This document shows positions 16,845 through 25,046 of a stretch of 41,296 bases of DNA, one piece after another. Both the position numbers and the translations under genes were made by a program. Position 1 is the first letter of the stretch; each line of letters opens with the position of its first letter. This DNA comes from DASXYG01 sp036502625 (GTDB lineage Bacteria; Actinomycetota; Actinomycetes; Streptosporangiales; Streptosporangiaceae), in the NCBI GenBank assembly GCA_036502625.1, contig DASXYG010000135.1, forward strand, positions 1 through 41,296. Direction: 5' to 3'. The notes below the pieces were generated by a model, which had not been told where the DNA came from, ran no database searches, and saw only the letters and a program-made list of their open reading frames with translations.

Positions 16845-17076
16845 TGTTCCTCCCCGCTGCCGTACGTTGCTTGGACGGCAACCCTAGTCTGTGGTCGTCG
16901 CGGCGTCTTCCCCCTGGACATCTCCTGTCCGACTTTCCGCCGGATTTCCCGCATCGTGTACGCGGGGCCCTACTGTGCGTACGCGACGCGGCGATGACCA
17001 CGCGCCGTTCGATGCCTCGGTAGCCTTGTAGGACGGATAAAGTCGTGCCGACCGAAACAAGGAAGTGGGCTTCGCC

Positions 17077-17787
17077 GTGCTCGTCGCTGGATTCCCGGCA
17101 GGGTCCCTGGCCGCCAACTGTTACGTCGTGGCGCCGGGCCCGGGCGAGGAATGCGTCATCATCGACACCGGGCAGGACTCCTCGGGCGGCATCGACGAGA
17201 TCGTCGCCGAGCACCGCCTCAAGCCGGTCGCCGTCCTGCTGACCCACGGCCACTTCGACCACTGCTGGTCGGTGGTGCCGGTGTGCGGCGCGCGCGGCGT
17301 CCCGGCCTTCGTCCACCCCGACGACCGGGAGATGCTGGCCGACCCGGGCCGGGGCATGGACCTCATGGCGAAGCAGCGGCTGTTCGGCGGCATGGAGTTC
17401 GGCGAGCCGGACGACGTGCGCGCGCTGGCCGACGGCATGACGATCGGGCTCGCCGGCCTCGACCTCGCCGTCCGCCACGCCCCGGGCCATACCGGCGGGT
17501 CGGTCACGTTCGGCCTGCCCGCCACCGCCGAGACGCCGGAGATCCTCTTCACCGGCGATCTGCTGTTCGCGGGCTCGATCGGCCGTACCGACCTGCCCGG
17601 CGGCGACCACGCGGCCATCATGCGCAGCCTGGCGGACGTCTGCCTGCCGCTGCCCGATGACACGGTGGTGCTGCCCGGCCACGGCGATCAGACGACCATC
17701 GGCCGTGAGCGCGCCGCGAACCCCTTCCTGGCCGGCCTGGCCAGTGGCGGGACGACGCCCGCATCCGGCCCCACCCGAGGACTTTGA
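17077..17787 (+). CDS. MBL-fold hydrolase, glyoxalase II-like
   Basis: 236-aa metallo-beta-lactamase-fold enzyme with the full set of metal ligands: THGHFDH (His57, His59, Asp61, His62), the later His in HAPGHTGGS, the bridging Asp in FTGDLLF and the last His in VLPGHGD. This pattern fits hydroxyacylglutathione-hydrolase-like thioesterases; actinobacteria use mycothiol, so the natural thiol is uncertain. GTG 17077 gives the usual start VLVAGFPAGSLAANCYVV; GTG 17065 would overlap the ribosome site. It is 3 bp from hisS and usually co-transcribed with it. Confidence 0.9.
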   Translation: MLVAGFPAGSLAANCYVVAPGPGEECVIIDTGQDSSGGIDEIVAEHRLKPVAVLLTHGHFDHCWSVVPVCGARGVPAFVHPDDREMLADPGRGMDLMAKQRLFGGMEFGEPDDVRALADGMTIGLAGLDLAVRHAPGHTGGSVTFGLPATAETPEILFTGDLLFAGSIGRTDLPGGDHAAIMRSLADVCLPLPDDTVVLPGHGDQTTIGRERAANPFLAGLASGGTTPASGPTRGL

Positions 17788-17790
17788 TTC

Positions 17791-19053
17791 ATGAGCTCTT
17801 CCTTCCAGGCCCCCAAGGGGATCAGCGAGTACGCCGCGCCCCGGTCCGCGACGCTGCTCGCCGCGCGCGACGCGTTCGACCGCGCCGCCACCCGCGCGGG
17901 CTATGACTACCTGGAGCTCGCCGCGTTCGAGGACACCCAGCTCTTCGCCCGCGGCGTCGGCGAGTCCACCGACGTCGTGACCAAGGAGATGTACACCTTC
18001 GAGGACCGCGGCGGCCGGTCGATGACGCTGCGCCCGGAGTTCACCGCCGGGGTCGTGCGCGCGGTCCTGGAGTACGGCCTGCACAAGGGCGCGCTGCCGG
18101 TGAAGGTGTGGGCGACCGGGCCGGTGTGGCGGTACGAACGCCCGCAGTCCGGCCGCTACCGGCAGTTCTACCAAGTCGACCTGGAGTCGATCGGCCTCGA
18201 GGACCCCATCGTCGACGCCGAGACCATCGCCGTCGCCTGGGACTGGTACCGCGACCTCGGCGTACGGCAGCTCCGCCTCGACCTCAACTCCCTGGGCGAC
18301 CGCGAGTGCCGCCCGGCGTACCGCAACCTGCTCCAGGAGTTCCTGCGCAAGCTGGACCTCGACGAGGACACCCGCGCCCGCGTGGAGATCAACCCGCTGC
18401 GCGTGCTGGACGACAAGCGGCCGAAGGTGCGCGACCAGCTCGCCGACGCGCCGCTGATCGCCGACCACCTGTGCCCCGCGTGCAAGGCCCACCACGACCG
18501 CGTACGCGAGGTCCTGACCGACCTGTCGATCCCGTGGACGGACGCGCCGCGCCTGGTCCGCGGCCTCGACTACTACACGCGCACCACGTTCGAGTTCGAC
18601 CACCCGCTGCTGGGCGCGCAGTCCGGCATCGGCGGCGGCGGCCGCTACGACGGGCTGTCGGAGACCATCGGCGGCCCGCCGCTGCCCGGCATCGGCTTCG
18701 GCCTCGGCCTGGACCGCACGGTCCTGGCGATGGAGGCCGAGGAGGTGGCCGCGCGCGCGGCCCGCGGGCTCGACGTCTACGGCGTGCCGCTGGGCGAGGA
18801 CGCCGGGCGGCGGGTGTTCACGATCGTCACGGACCTCCGCCGCGCGGGCTTCTCCGCCGACATGTCGTTCGGCGGCCGGGGTCTGAAGGGCGCGATGAAG
18901 GGCGCCGACAGGTCGGGCGCGCGCTTCGCCGTGATCCTCGGCGAGCGAGATATCGCCGAGGGGGCGGCGCAGGTGAAGGATCTCGCCTCGGGCGAGCAGC
19001 GCGCCGTGCCCCTGGCCGACGTCGTGACGGAACTGGGGCGGGCGCTGGCGTGA
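17791..19053 (+). CDS. hisS: Histidyl-tRNA synthetase
   Basis: 420-aa class II synthetase charging tRNA-His. Motif 2 is seen in GPVWRYERPQSGRYRQFYQVD, the histidine-binding loop in LVRGLDYYTRTTFEF, and motif 3 in GIGFGLGLDRT; a C-terminal anticodon-binding domain follows. ATG 17791 is preceded by GAGGA. It follows the MBL hydrolase by 3 bp and precedes aspS by 31 bp; MBL-hisS-aspS forms one likely operon. Confidence 0.97.
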   Translation: MSSSFQAPKGISEYAAPRSATLLAARDAFDRAATRAGYDYLELAAFEDTQLFARGVGESTDVVTKEMYTFEDRGGRSMTLRPEFTAGVVRAVLEYGLHKGALPVKVWATGPVWRYERPQSGRYRQFYQVDLESIGLEDPIVDAETIAVAWDWYRDLGVRQLRLDLNSLGDRECRPAYRNLLQEFLRKLDLDEDTRARVEINPLRVLDDKRPKVRDQLADAPLIADHLCPACKAHHDRVREVLTDLSIPWTDAPRLVRGLDYYTRTTFEFDHPLLGAQSGIGGGGRYDGLSETIGGPPLPGIGFGLGLDRTVLAMEAEEVAARAARGLDVYGVPLGEDAGRRVFTIVTDLRRAGFSADMSFGGRGLKGAMKGADRSGARFAVILGERDIAEGAAQVKDLASGEQRAVPLADVVTELGRALA

Positions 19054-19084
19054 GCCGGCCCCGCCGAGAAGGAGAGTTTTCAAC

Positions 19085-20815
19085 GTGATCAGGACCCACG
19101 AGGCGGGGTCGCTCCGCGCGGAACAGGCGGGCGCCGAGGTCGTGCTGGCCGGCTGGGTGGCCCGCCGCCGTGACCACGGCGGCGTCGTGTTCTTCGACGT
19201 CCGCGACTCCTCGGGCGTCGTGCAGGTCGTCGTGCGCGAGGACGAGCTCGCCCACGACCTGCGCGCCGAATACTGCGTGAAGGTCGTCGGCACCGTACGC
19301 GCCCGGCCTGCGGGCAACGAGAACCCGGAGATCGCGACCGGCGCCGTGGAGGTCGCCGCGTCGGAGATCGAGGTGCTCAGCGAGTCGGCGCCGCTGCCGT
19401 TCCCCATCGAGGACCGGGTGGACGTCTCGGAGGACATCCGGCTGCGCTACCGCTACCTCGACATGCGCCGCGACTCCATCGCGCACGCCCTGAAGGTGCG
19501 CTCGGAGGCGACGTACATCGCGCACGAGGTGATGCGCGCGCACCGCTTCATCTACCTGGAGACGCCGGACCTCACCCGCTCCACGCCCGAGGGCGCGCGC
19601 GACTTCCTGGTGCCCGTGCGCCTCCAGCCCGGCACGTGGTACGCCCTGCCGCAGTCGCCGCAGCTCTTCAAGCAGCTCTCCATGGTGGGCGGCCTGGAGC
19701 GCTACTACCAGCTCGCGCGCTGCTTCCGCGACGAGGACCTCCGCGCCGACCGGCAGCCGGAGTTCACGCAGATCGACCTGGAGATGTCGTTCGTCTCCCA
19801 GGACGACGTCATGGCGGTCGCCGAGGACGTCGTGGCCCGCATGTGGCGGGACATCCTCGGCTACGAGGTGCCGCGCCCCATCCCGCACATGACGTACGCC
19901 GACGCGATGAACCGCTTCGGCTCCGACCGCCCGGACCTCAGGTTCGGCACCGAGCTCACCGAGCTGACGGAGTTCTTCGCCGACACCCCGTTCCGGGTGT
20001 TCCAGGCGCCGTACGTCGGCGCGGTCGTGATGCCCGGCGGCGGCTCGCAGACCCGCAAGGAGCTCGACGCTTGGCAGGACTGGGCGAAGGCGCGCGGCTC
20101 GAAGGGCCTCGCGTACGTCCTGGTCGGCGAGGACGGCACGCTGTCCGGCCCGGTCGCGAAGAACATCTCCGACGCCGAGCGCGCCGGCATCGCGGAGAAG
20201 GTCGGCGCGAAGCCGGGCGACTGCGTGTTCTTCGGCGCGGGCAAGCGCGGCGACGCGCAGGCGCTGCTCGGCGCGGCCCGGCTGGAGATCGGCGCGCGGT
20301 GCGGGCTGATCGACGCGTCGCGCTGGGAGTTCGTCTGGATCGTCGACTTCCCGATGTTCGAGGAGACCGACGACGGGGGCTGGACGGCGGTGCACCACCC
20401 GTTCACCGCGCCCAAGCCGGAGTGGGTGGAGTCGTTCACCGAGCGGCCCGACGCCGCGCTCGCCGACGCGTACGACATCGTCGTCAACGGCGTCGAGCTG
20501 GGCGGCGGCTCCATCCGTATCCACCGCGGCGACGTGCAGCAGCGGGTCTTCGAGGCGATCGGGCTGTCCAAGGCGGAGGCCGAGAGCAAGTTCGGCTTCC
20601 TGCTGGAGGCGTTCCAGTTCGGCCCGCCGCCGCACGGCGGCATCGCGTTCGGCTTCGACCGGCTGTGCGCGCTGCTGTCGGGGGCGTCCACGATCCGCGA
20701 GGTCATCGCGTTCCCGAAGACGGCGTCCGGCGGCGACCCGCTGACCGGCGCGCCGACGCCCATCACGCCCGTGCAGCGCCGCGAGGCCGGGGTGGACGCC
20801 AAGCCCAAGGACTGA
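19085..20815 (+). CDS. aspS: Aspartyl-tRNA synthetase, probably non-discriminating
   Basis: 576-aa bacterial-type AspRS: N-terminal OB anticodon domain, class II core with motif 2 (RCFRDEDLRADRQPEFTQID), the inserted GAD domain, and motif 3 (GIAFGFDRL). GTG 19085 follows GAAGGAGAG at 8 nt. In the anticodon domain it reads RRRDHGG and RARPAGNEN: His and Gly stand where the non-discriminating Pseudomonas aeruginosa enzyme has them and where E. coli has Leu and Lys. This suggests it also makes Asp-tRNA-Asn for later amidation by GatCAB. A bidirectional hairpin ends the operon. Confidence 0.96.
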   Translation: MIRTHEAGSLRAEQAGAEVVLAGWVARRRDHGGVVFFDVRDSSGVVQVVVREDELAHDLRAEYCVKVVGTVRARPAGNENPEIATGAVEVAASEIEVLSESAPLPFPIEDRVDVSEDIRLRYRYLDMRRDSIAHALKVRSEATYIAHEVMRAHRFIYLETPDLTRSTPEGARDFLVPVRLQPGTWYALPQSPQLFKQLSMVGGLERYYQLARCFRDEDLRADRQPEFTQIDLEMSFVSQDDVMAVAEDVVARMWRDILGYEVPRPIPHMTYADAMNRFGSDRPDLRFGTELTELTEFFADTPFRVFQAPYVGAVVMPGGGSQTRKELDAWQDWAKARGSKGLAYVLVGEDGTLSGPVAKNISDAERAGIAEKVGAKPGDCVFFGAGKRGDAQALLGAARLEIGARCGLIDASRWEFVWIVDFPMFEETDDGGWTAVHHPFTAPKPEWVESFTERPDAALADAYDIVVNGVELGGGSIRIHRGDVQQRVFEAIGLSKAEAESKFGFLLEAFQFGPPPHGGIAFGFDRLCALLSGASTIREVIAFPKTASGGDPLTGAPTPITPVQRREAGVDAKPKD

Positions 20816-20828
20816 CCTCCGGGGGCGG

Positions 20829-20848
20829 GCCCGGCCGCGCGGCCGGGC
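20829..20848. terminator. Bidirectional hairpin between aspS and the membrane-protein gene
   Basis: GCCCGGCC (20829-20836), loop GCGC, GGCCGGGC (20841-20848): a perfect 8-bp stem in the 33-bp gap between two convergent genes. Confidence 0.75.
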
Positions 20849-21454
20849 TCACCCGCCGGGCAGGTGGAAGCCGGACGCGATGTTCAGCGTCGTCGCGAAC
20901 GTCAGGTACATCAGCCAGACGCCCACGACGACGTGCGCGAGGCCGAGCGCGCGCTCGCCGCCGGGCACACCGAAGCTCGCGAAGAACTCCGCGATGTACA
21001 CCAGCGCCAGGCCGGTGAACAGCACGCCGACCGGCCACGCTCCGGCGCCGAAGAACACGGTCAGGCCGAGCACCGAGATGATCACGAACGGGATCGACAT
21101 GTACCCGTTCGGCCGCGGGTCGGACTGCCGGTAGCGGTTCCAGCCGAGCGCGAACCAGTGGATGCCGTACGCGCTGAACGCCAGCGCCGCCATGTAGACG
21201 GCCGCGTCGCTGGTGAACACCTGGAACCAGGTCATGCCCACGAACAGGTAGATGCCGGTGAGCAACTGGCACAGCCCCGGCATGAAGATGCCCCACATGC
21301 CGTTCGCCCGGTCCACCGCGGCGTCCCGTACGGGCCGGCCGGTCAGCTCCTGCGGCCCGTAGATCAGATAGCCGGTCCCCAGCCCGAAGAACCCGAGCGT
21401 GACCGGAAGGAACGGCGACGCCGAGAACATTCCCGCAGCCTGCGTCACACTCAT
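20849..21454 (-). CDS. Six-helix membrane protein, GPR1/FUN34/YaaH-like
   Basis: 201-aa protein with about six transmembrane segments and short loops. The stretch around AALAFSAYGIHWFALGW resembles the FTSYGSFWL region of E. coli YaaH/SatP, an acetate/succinate channel, and the helix order agrees. The family's N-terminal NPAPLGL motif is not kept (SPFLPVTLGFFGLG here), so this is a remote member or only a look-alike and transport of acetate is a guess. ATG 21454 follows GGGGAGG; upstream in-frame codons lack a ribosome site. It is divergent from the ECF sigma gene (113-bp gap). Confidence 0.65.
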   Translation of the reverse strand: MSVTQAAGMFSASPFLPVTLGFFGLGTGYLIYGPQELTGRPVRDAAVDRANGMWGIFMPGLCQLLTGIYLFVGMTWFQVFTSDAAVYMAALAFSAYGIHWFALGWNRYRQSDPRPNGYMSIPFVIISVLGLTVFFGAGAWPVGVLFTGLALVYIAEFFASFGVPGGERALGLAHVVVGVWLMYLTFATTLNIASGFHLPGG

Positions 21455-21567
21455 GTCCGCCTCCCCGAAGCGCGTTCTGATACGGAGCGTGTCCGAGACG
21501 CTGCGCCGCGAAACCGTACGGCCGGGCGTGCAACCCTTTCCGGGCCCCGAGTGTTCTGCTGGATGTG

Positions 21568-22182
21568 ATGACAACGGAGGAGATCCGCGCCGGCGATCGC
21601 GCGGCCGAGGACGCCCGCGAACGGGTGCTCTCCGCGCTCGCCGCCGACCTCGACGCGGGGTTCGCCGAGCTGTACGCCGCGTACCGCACGGTGGTGTTCT
21701 CCACCGCGCTGCGCGTCAGCGGCCGGCGGCCGGACGCCGAGGACCTCACGGCCGAGGCGTTCCTGCGCGCGTACCGGGCGCTGACCGGCTACGACCGGGA
21801 GCGCATCGCCGGGCTGGCGCCGCGCGCCTGGCTGCTGACGATCCTGCTCAACGTGTGGCGCAACGACCGCCGCACCGTGGCGCGGCGCCCGGCGTCGTCA
21901 CCGCTGGAGGCCGCGCCGGACCCGGCGGACCCGGCCGAACCCGTCGAACGCACCGCCGAACGCCACGAGACCGGCCGCGAACTGGCCGGCCTGCTTGCGC
22001 TGCTGCCCGAGGACCAGCGGATCGCGATCGTGCTGCGGCACGTCGACGACCTGCCGGTCGCGGAGATCGCGCAGATCCTCGGCTGTCCCGTGGGCACCGC
22101 GAAGTCCCACATCTCCCGTGGCCTGCGCCGCCTGCGCGAGCTGCACGCCACAACGGCATCATCGGAGGTGCCAGATGAGTGA
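21568..22182 (+). CDS. ECF-type RNA polymerase sigma factor
   Basis: 204-aa extracytoplasmic-function sigma factor. Region 2 runs through FAELYAAYRTVVFSTALRVSGRRPDAEDLTAEAFLRAYRAL, written here as one conserved segment; it carries the D-A-E-D-L-T-x-E-x-F core. Region 4 has LPEDQRIAIVLRHVDDLPVAEIAQIL and the helix-turn-helix GTAKSHISRGLRRLREL. ATG 21568 (or GTG 21565) lacks a clear ribosome site. The end overlaps the methyltransferase start by 8 nt, which implies translational coupling. No recognisable anti-sigma factor gene is adjacent, so the coupled methyltransferase is the most obvious partner candidate. Target promoters are unknown. Confidence 0.9.
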   Translation: MTTEEIRAGDRAAEDARERVLSALAADLDAGFAELYAAYRTVVFSTALRVSGRRPDAEDLTAEAFLRAYRALTGYDRERIAGLAPRAWLLTILLNVWRNDRRTVARRPASSPLEAAPDPADPAEPVERTAERHETGRELAGLLALLPEDQRIAIVLRHVDDLPVAEIAQILGCPVGTAKSHISRGLRRLRELHATTASSEVPDE

Positions 22183-22765
22183 CCACGACGACCTGCTGAC
22201 CGGCCTGGCCGGCCTGTCCGCCGAACCGCCCGCGGGCCTGATCGACCGCGTCGCCGCCCGCTGGGTGCGCGTACCCGGCCCGATCGGCGACGTGTTCGTC
22301 GCGTCCACCGACGCCGGCGTCGCGTTCGTCCGTACGACCGACTCGGTGCACGACGACGCCGCGGCCTTCGCCGCCGCGTTCCGCGACCGGGTCGTGGCCC
22401 GGCCGCTGCTGCCCGGCGGCGAACCGCCCGCCGGGGTGCTGCCCGCGCTGCGCACCGGCCGTACGGGCGACATCAGGTTCGACCTCGCCGAGCTGAGCGG
22501 GTTCGAGCGCGACGTCCTGCTCGCCGCGGCCACGATCCCGCGCGGCGAGGTCCGCCCGTACGGCTGGATCGCCCGCGAGATCGGCAACCCGAAGGCGGTG
22601 CGCGCCGTCGGCTCGGCGCTGGGCCGCAACCCGGTGCCGCTGCTGATCCCGTGCCACCGGGTCGTGCGCTCCGACGGCGCGACGGGCCAGTACATCTTCG
22701 GCCCGGCCGCCAAGCTGCGGCTGCTCGGCACCGAGGGCGTCGACCTGGACGCGTTGCGGCACTGA
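22175..22765 (+). CDS. ogt: Methylated-DNA-[protein]-cysteine S-methyltransferase (Ogt/MGMT)
   Basis: 196-aa suicide repair protein removing alkyl groups from O6-alkylguanine. The active site is I-PCHRVV, with the helix-turn-helix before it (GEVRPYGWIAREIGNPKAVRAVGSALGRNP). The first 30 residues, before the VRVPGPIGDVFVAST strand that begins the usual N-terminal domain, are an extra helical segment (LLTGLAGLSAEPPAGLIDRV). ATG 22175 lies inside the last codons of the sigma gene. The coupling to an ECF sigma factor, and a 2OG-Fe(II) oxygenase 62 bp downstream, suggest an alkylation-response operon. The extra N-terminal helices might bind the sigma factor; that is inference only. Confidence 0.92.
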   Translation: MSDHDDLLTGLAGLSAEPPAGLIDRVAARWVRVPGPIGDVFVASTDAGVAFVRTTDSVHDDAAAFAAAFRDRVVARPLLPGGEPPAGVLPALRTGRTGDIRFDLAELSGFERDVLLAAATIPRGEVRPYGWIAREIGNPKAVRAVGSALGRNPVPLLIPCHRVVRSDGATGQYIFGPAAKLRLLGTEGVDLDALRH

Positions 22766-22827
22766 CGGCCGCAACCCCGCCGGGCCGCGCGGTGTTCACC
22801 CCAGAGAACCGCGACCAGGAGGCTGGG

Positions 22828-23541
22828 ATGACGATCGACACCGGACAACTCGAACTGCCCGCCGACATGGTGACGGGGCTGTGGGGTGACCTGGACCGCC
22901 AGGGCTACGCGGTCACCCCGCCGCTGCTCGACCCCGCGGAGTGCGCGGAGCTGGTGGCCGCGTACGACCGGCCGGAGCCGTGGCGGTCGCGGGTCGACAT
23001 GGCCCGCCACCGGTTCGGCGACGGCGAGTACAAGTACTTCGACTATCCGCTGCCCGACCCGGTGACCCGGCTGCGCACGGCCTTCTACCCGGTGCTCGCG
23101 CCGATCGCGAACGCCTGGCAGGAGTGCCTGCGGCTGCCGGAGCGGTTCCCCGGGGACCTCGACGGGTTCCTCGGCCGCTGCCACGACGCCGGGCAGGCCC
23201 GCGCAACGCCGCTGGTGCTGCGCTACGGCGCGGGCGGCTACAACTGCCTGCACCAGGACATCTACGGCGAGCACGCGTTCCCGCTGCAGCTCATGGTGAT
23301 GCTGTCGCCGCGCGCCGACTACGACGGCGGCGAGTTCCTGCTCGTCGAGCAGATCCCGCGCGCGCAGTCGCGCGGCACCGCGATCGCCCTTGTGCAGGGG
23401 CAGGGCGTCATCTGGCCGACCCGCTACCGCCCCGGCCGGGGCGCGCGCGGCTTCTACCGGATCGCCGTACGCCACGGTGTCAGCACCGTACGGTCCGGGC
23501 GCCGGCACACCCTCGGCGTCATCTTCCACGACGCCGCCTGA
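22828..23541 (+). CDS. 2OG-Fe(II) oxygenase
   Basis: 237-aa dioxygenase of the prolyl-hydroxylase-like/AlkB-like fold. The iron ligands are visible as H-x-D in NCLHQDIYG and a distal His in VRHGVSTV, with the 2-oxoglutarate Arg in the RRHTLGVIFHDA end. The DYDGGEFLLVEQ strand is typical for the family. ATG 22828 has AGGAGG at 5 nt. Position after ogt suggests oxidative repair or a stress role; relatives of this family are often found beside ada/ogt genes, as far as I recall. It is not a canonical AlkB, so DNA demethylation is not assured. Confidence 0.85.
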   Translation: MTIDTGQLELPADMVTGLWGDLDRQGYAVTPPLLDPAECAELVAAYDRPEPWRSRVDMARHRFGDGEYKYFDYPLPDPVTRLRTAFYPVLAPIANAWQECLRLPERFPGDLDGFLGRCHDAGQARATPLVLRYGAGGYNCLHQDIYGEHAFPLQLMVMLSPRADYDGGEFLLVEQIPRAQSRGTAIALVQGQGVIWPTRYRPGRGARGFYRIAVRHGVSTVRSGRRHTLGVIFHDAA

Positions 23542-23608
23542 CCGGCGCCGCGACCGTTCCCGTACGGCACACGTACGGCACCCCATCCACCCAGTCAGGG
23601 AGACGACT

Positions 23609-25042
23609 GTGTCCTCGCATGCCCGGAACCGTCCGGTGCTGTCCCTCGCCGTGCTGTTGTGCGCGCTGTTCATGGCCAACGTGGACACCGCGATCGTCAA
23701 CATCGCGGCGCCGGCGATCCACGCCGACCTGCGCGTGTCCGGCGGCGAGCTGGAGCTCGCGGTCTCCGGCTACGTGCTCGCGTTCGCGATGCTGCTCATC
23801 ACCGGCGCCCGGCTCGGCGGCACGTACGGCTACCGGCGGATCTTCGCGATCGGCGTCGCGTGGTTCACCGCCGCCTCACTGGCCTGCGCGCTCGCGCCGG
23901 GCGGCACGACGCTGGTGGTCGCGCGGATGGCGCAGGGCGCCGGGGCCGCGCTGATGGTGCCGCAGGTGCTGACCGGCATCCAGCTCATGTTCACCGGCCG
24001 CGCCCGCGCACGCGCGCTCGGCTGGTTCGCGATGACGCTCGCCGGGGGCGCGGTCGCCGGGCAGGTCCTCGGCGGGGTGCTGGTGGCCGCCGACCTGTTC
24101 GGCACCGGCTGGCGTCCGGTGTTCTTCATCAACGTGCCGGTCGGCGTGGCGCTGTTCGCCGCGGCCCTGCGGTACGTGCCGGACCAGCGGCGCGGCCGCA
24201 ACCGGCTCGACCTGGCCGGCGTCGCCGTCCTGTCGGCGGCGATCCTGCTGGTCGTCCTGCCGCTGGTGCTCGGCCGCGAGCACGGGTGGCCGGCCTGGAC
24301 GTGGGCCTGCCTCGCCGCGGGCGCCGCCGGGCTGGCCGCGTTCGCCGCGGTGGAGCGCCGGGTGGCGGCGCGCGGCGGGCACCCGCTGCTCGACCTGGCC
24401 GTGCTGGCCCGGCCGCGCATCGTGTGGGGCCTGCTGGCGCACGGCGCGGCGACGGCGACGTACCTGACGCTGCTGTTCGTGCTGGCCCTGTACCTCCAGC
24501 AGGGTCTCGGCCGCGGGCCGCTGTTCTCGGGGCTGGCGCTGGTGTCGTGGGTGGCGGCGTTCGGCATCGCGGGGCCGCTGCTGCCGCGCGTGCCCGACCG
24601 GCTGCGCAGGTACGTGCCGATCAGCGGATACGTCATCCTCGGGGCCGCGTACGTGCTCATCTGCGCCACGACGTTGTCGCCGCTCGCGGGGGGCGCCGCG
24701 CTGATCGCCGCGCTGGGCCTCGGCGGGTTCGGCCTCGGCGTCGGGTTCAGCTCGATGGTGGCCCACCTGACCGACTCCGTGGACGTCCGGCACGCCCCGG
24801 ACATCTCCGGTGTGGCGAACACGGTCGCCCAGACGTCGGGGGTGATCGGGGTCGCGTCGTTCGGCACGCTGTACGTCGGCCTCGCGTCCGCGGGCACGGG
24901 GCCGCGCGCGTTCGCCGTGGTGACGGCGGCACTGGCGGCCACGGCCGCGCTGGCCGCGGTCGCCGGATGGCGCGCCACCCGGCAGGGTCCCGTACCGGCG
25001 GAGGCCGCGGCCGAGCCGTCGCTGGCCGTACAGGACGCCTGA
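23609..25042 (+). CDS. MFS exporter, DHA2 (14-helix) family
   Basis: 477-aa inner-membrane drug/proton antiporter-like protein. It shows the DHA2 landmarks: motif D1 near N-V-D-T-A-I-V-N-I-A, motif A as GARLGGTYGYRRIF, and motif C in the fifth helix (GGAVAGQVLGGVL). About 14 hydrophobic segments are seen. GTG 23609 follows AGGGAGA. It lies 67 bp after the oxygenase in the same direction, so it may belong to that operon. The substrate is unknown. The exporter at 28908-30392 is a clear paralogue with the same segments in the same order. Confidence 0.88.
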   Translation: MSSHARNRPVLSLAVLLCALFMANVDTAIVNIAAPAIHADLRVSGGELELAVSGYVLAFAMLLITGARLGGTYGYRRIFAIGVAWFTAASLACALAPGGTTLVVARMAQGAGAALMVPQVLTGIQLMFTGRARARALGWFAMTLAGGAVAGQVLGGVLVAADLFGTGWRPVFFINVPVGVALFAAALRYVPDQRRGRNRLDLAGVAVLSAAILLVVLPLVLGREHGWPAWTWACLAAGAAGLAAFAAVERRVAARGGHPLLDLAVLARPRIVWGLLAHGAATATYLTLLFVLALYLQQGLGRGPLFSGLALVSWVAAFGIAGPLLPRVPDRLRRYVPISGYVILGAAYVLICATTLSPLAGGAALIAALGLGGFGLGVGFSSMVAHLTDSVDVRHAPDISGVANTVAQTSGVIGVASFGTLYVGLASAGTGPRAFAVVTAALAATAALAAVAGWRATRQGPVPAEAAAEPSLAVQDA

Positions 25043-25046
25043 CCCG

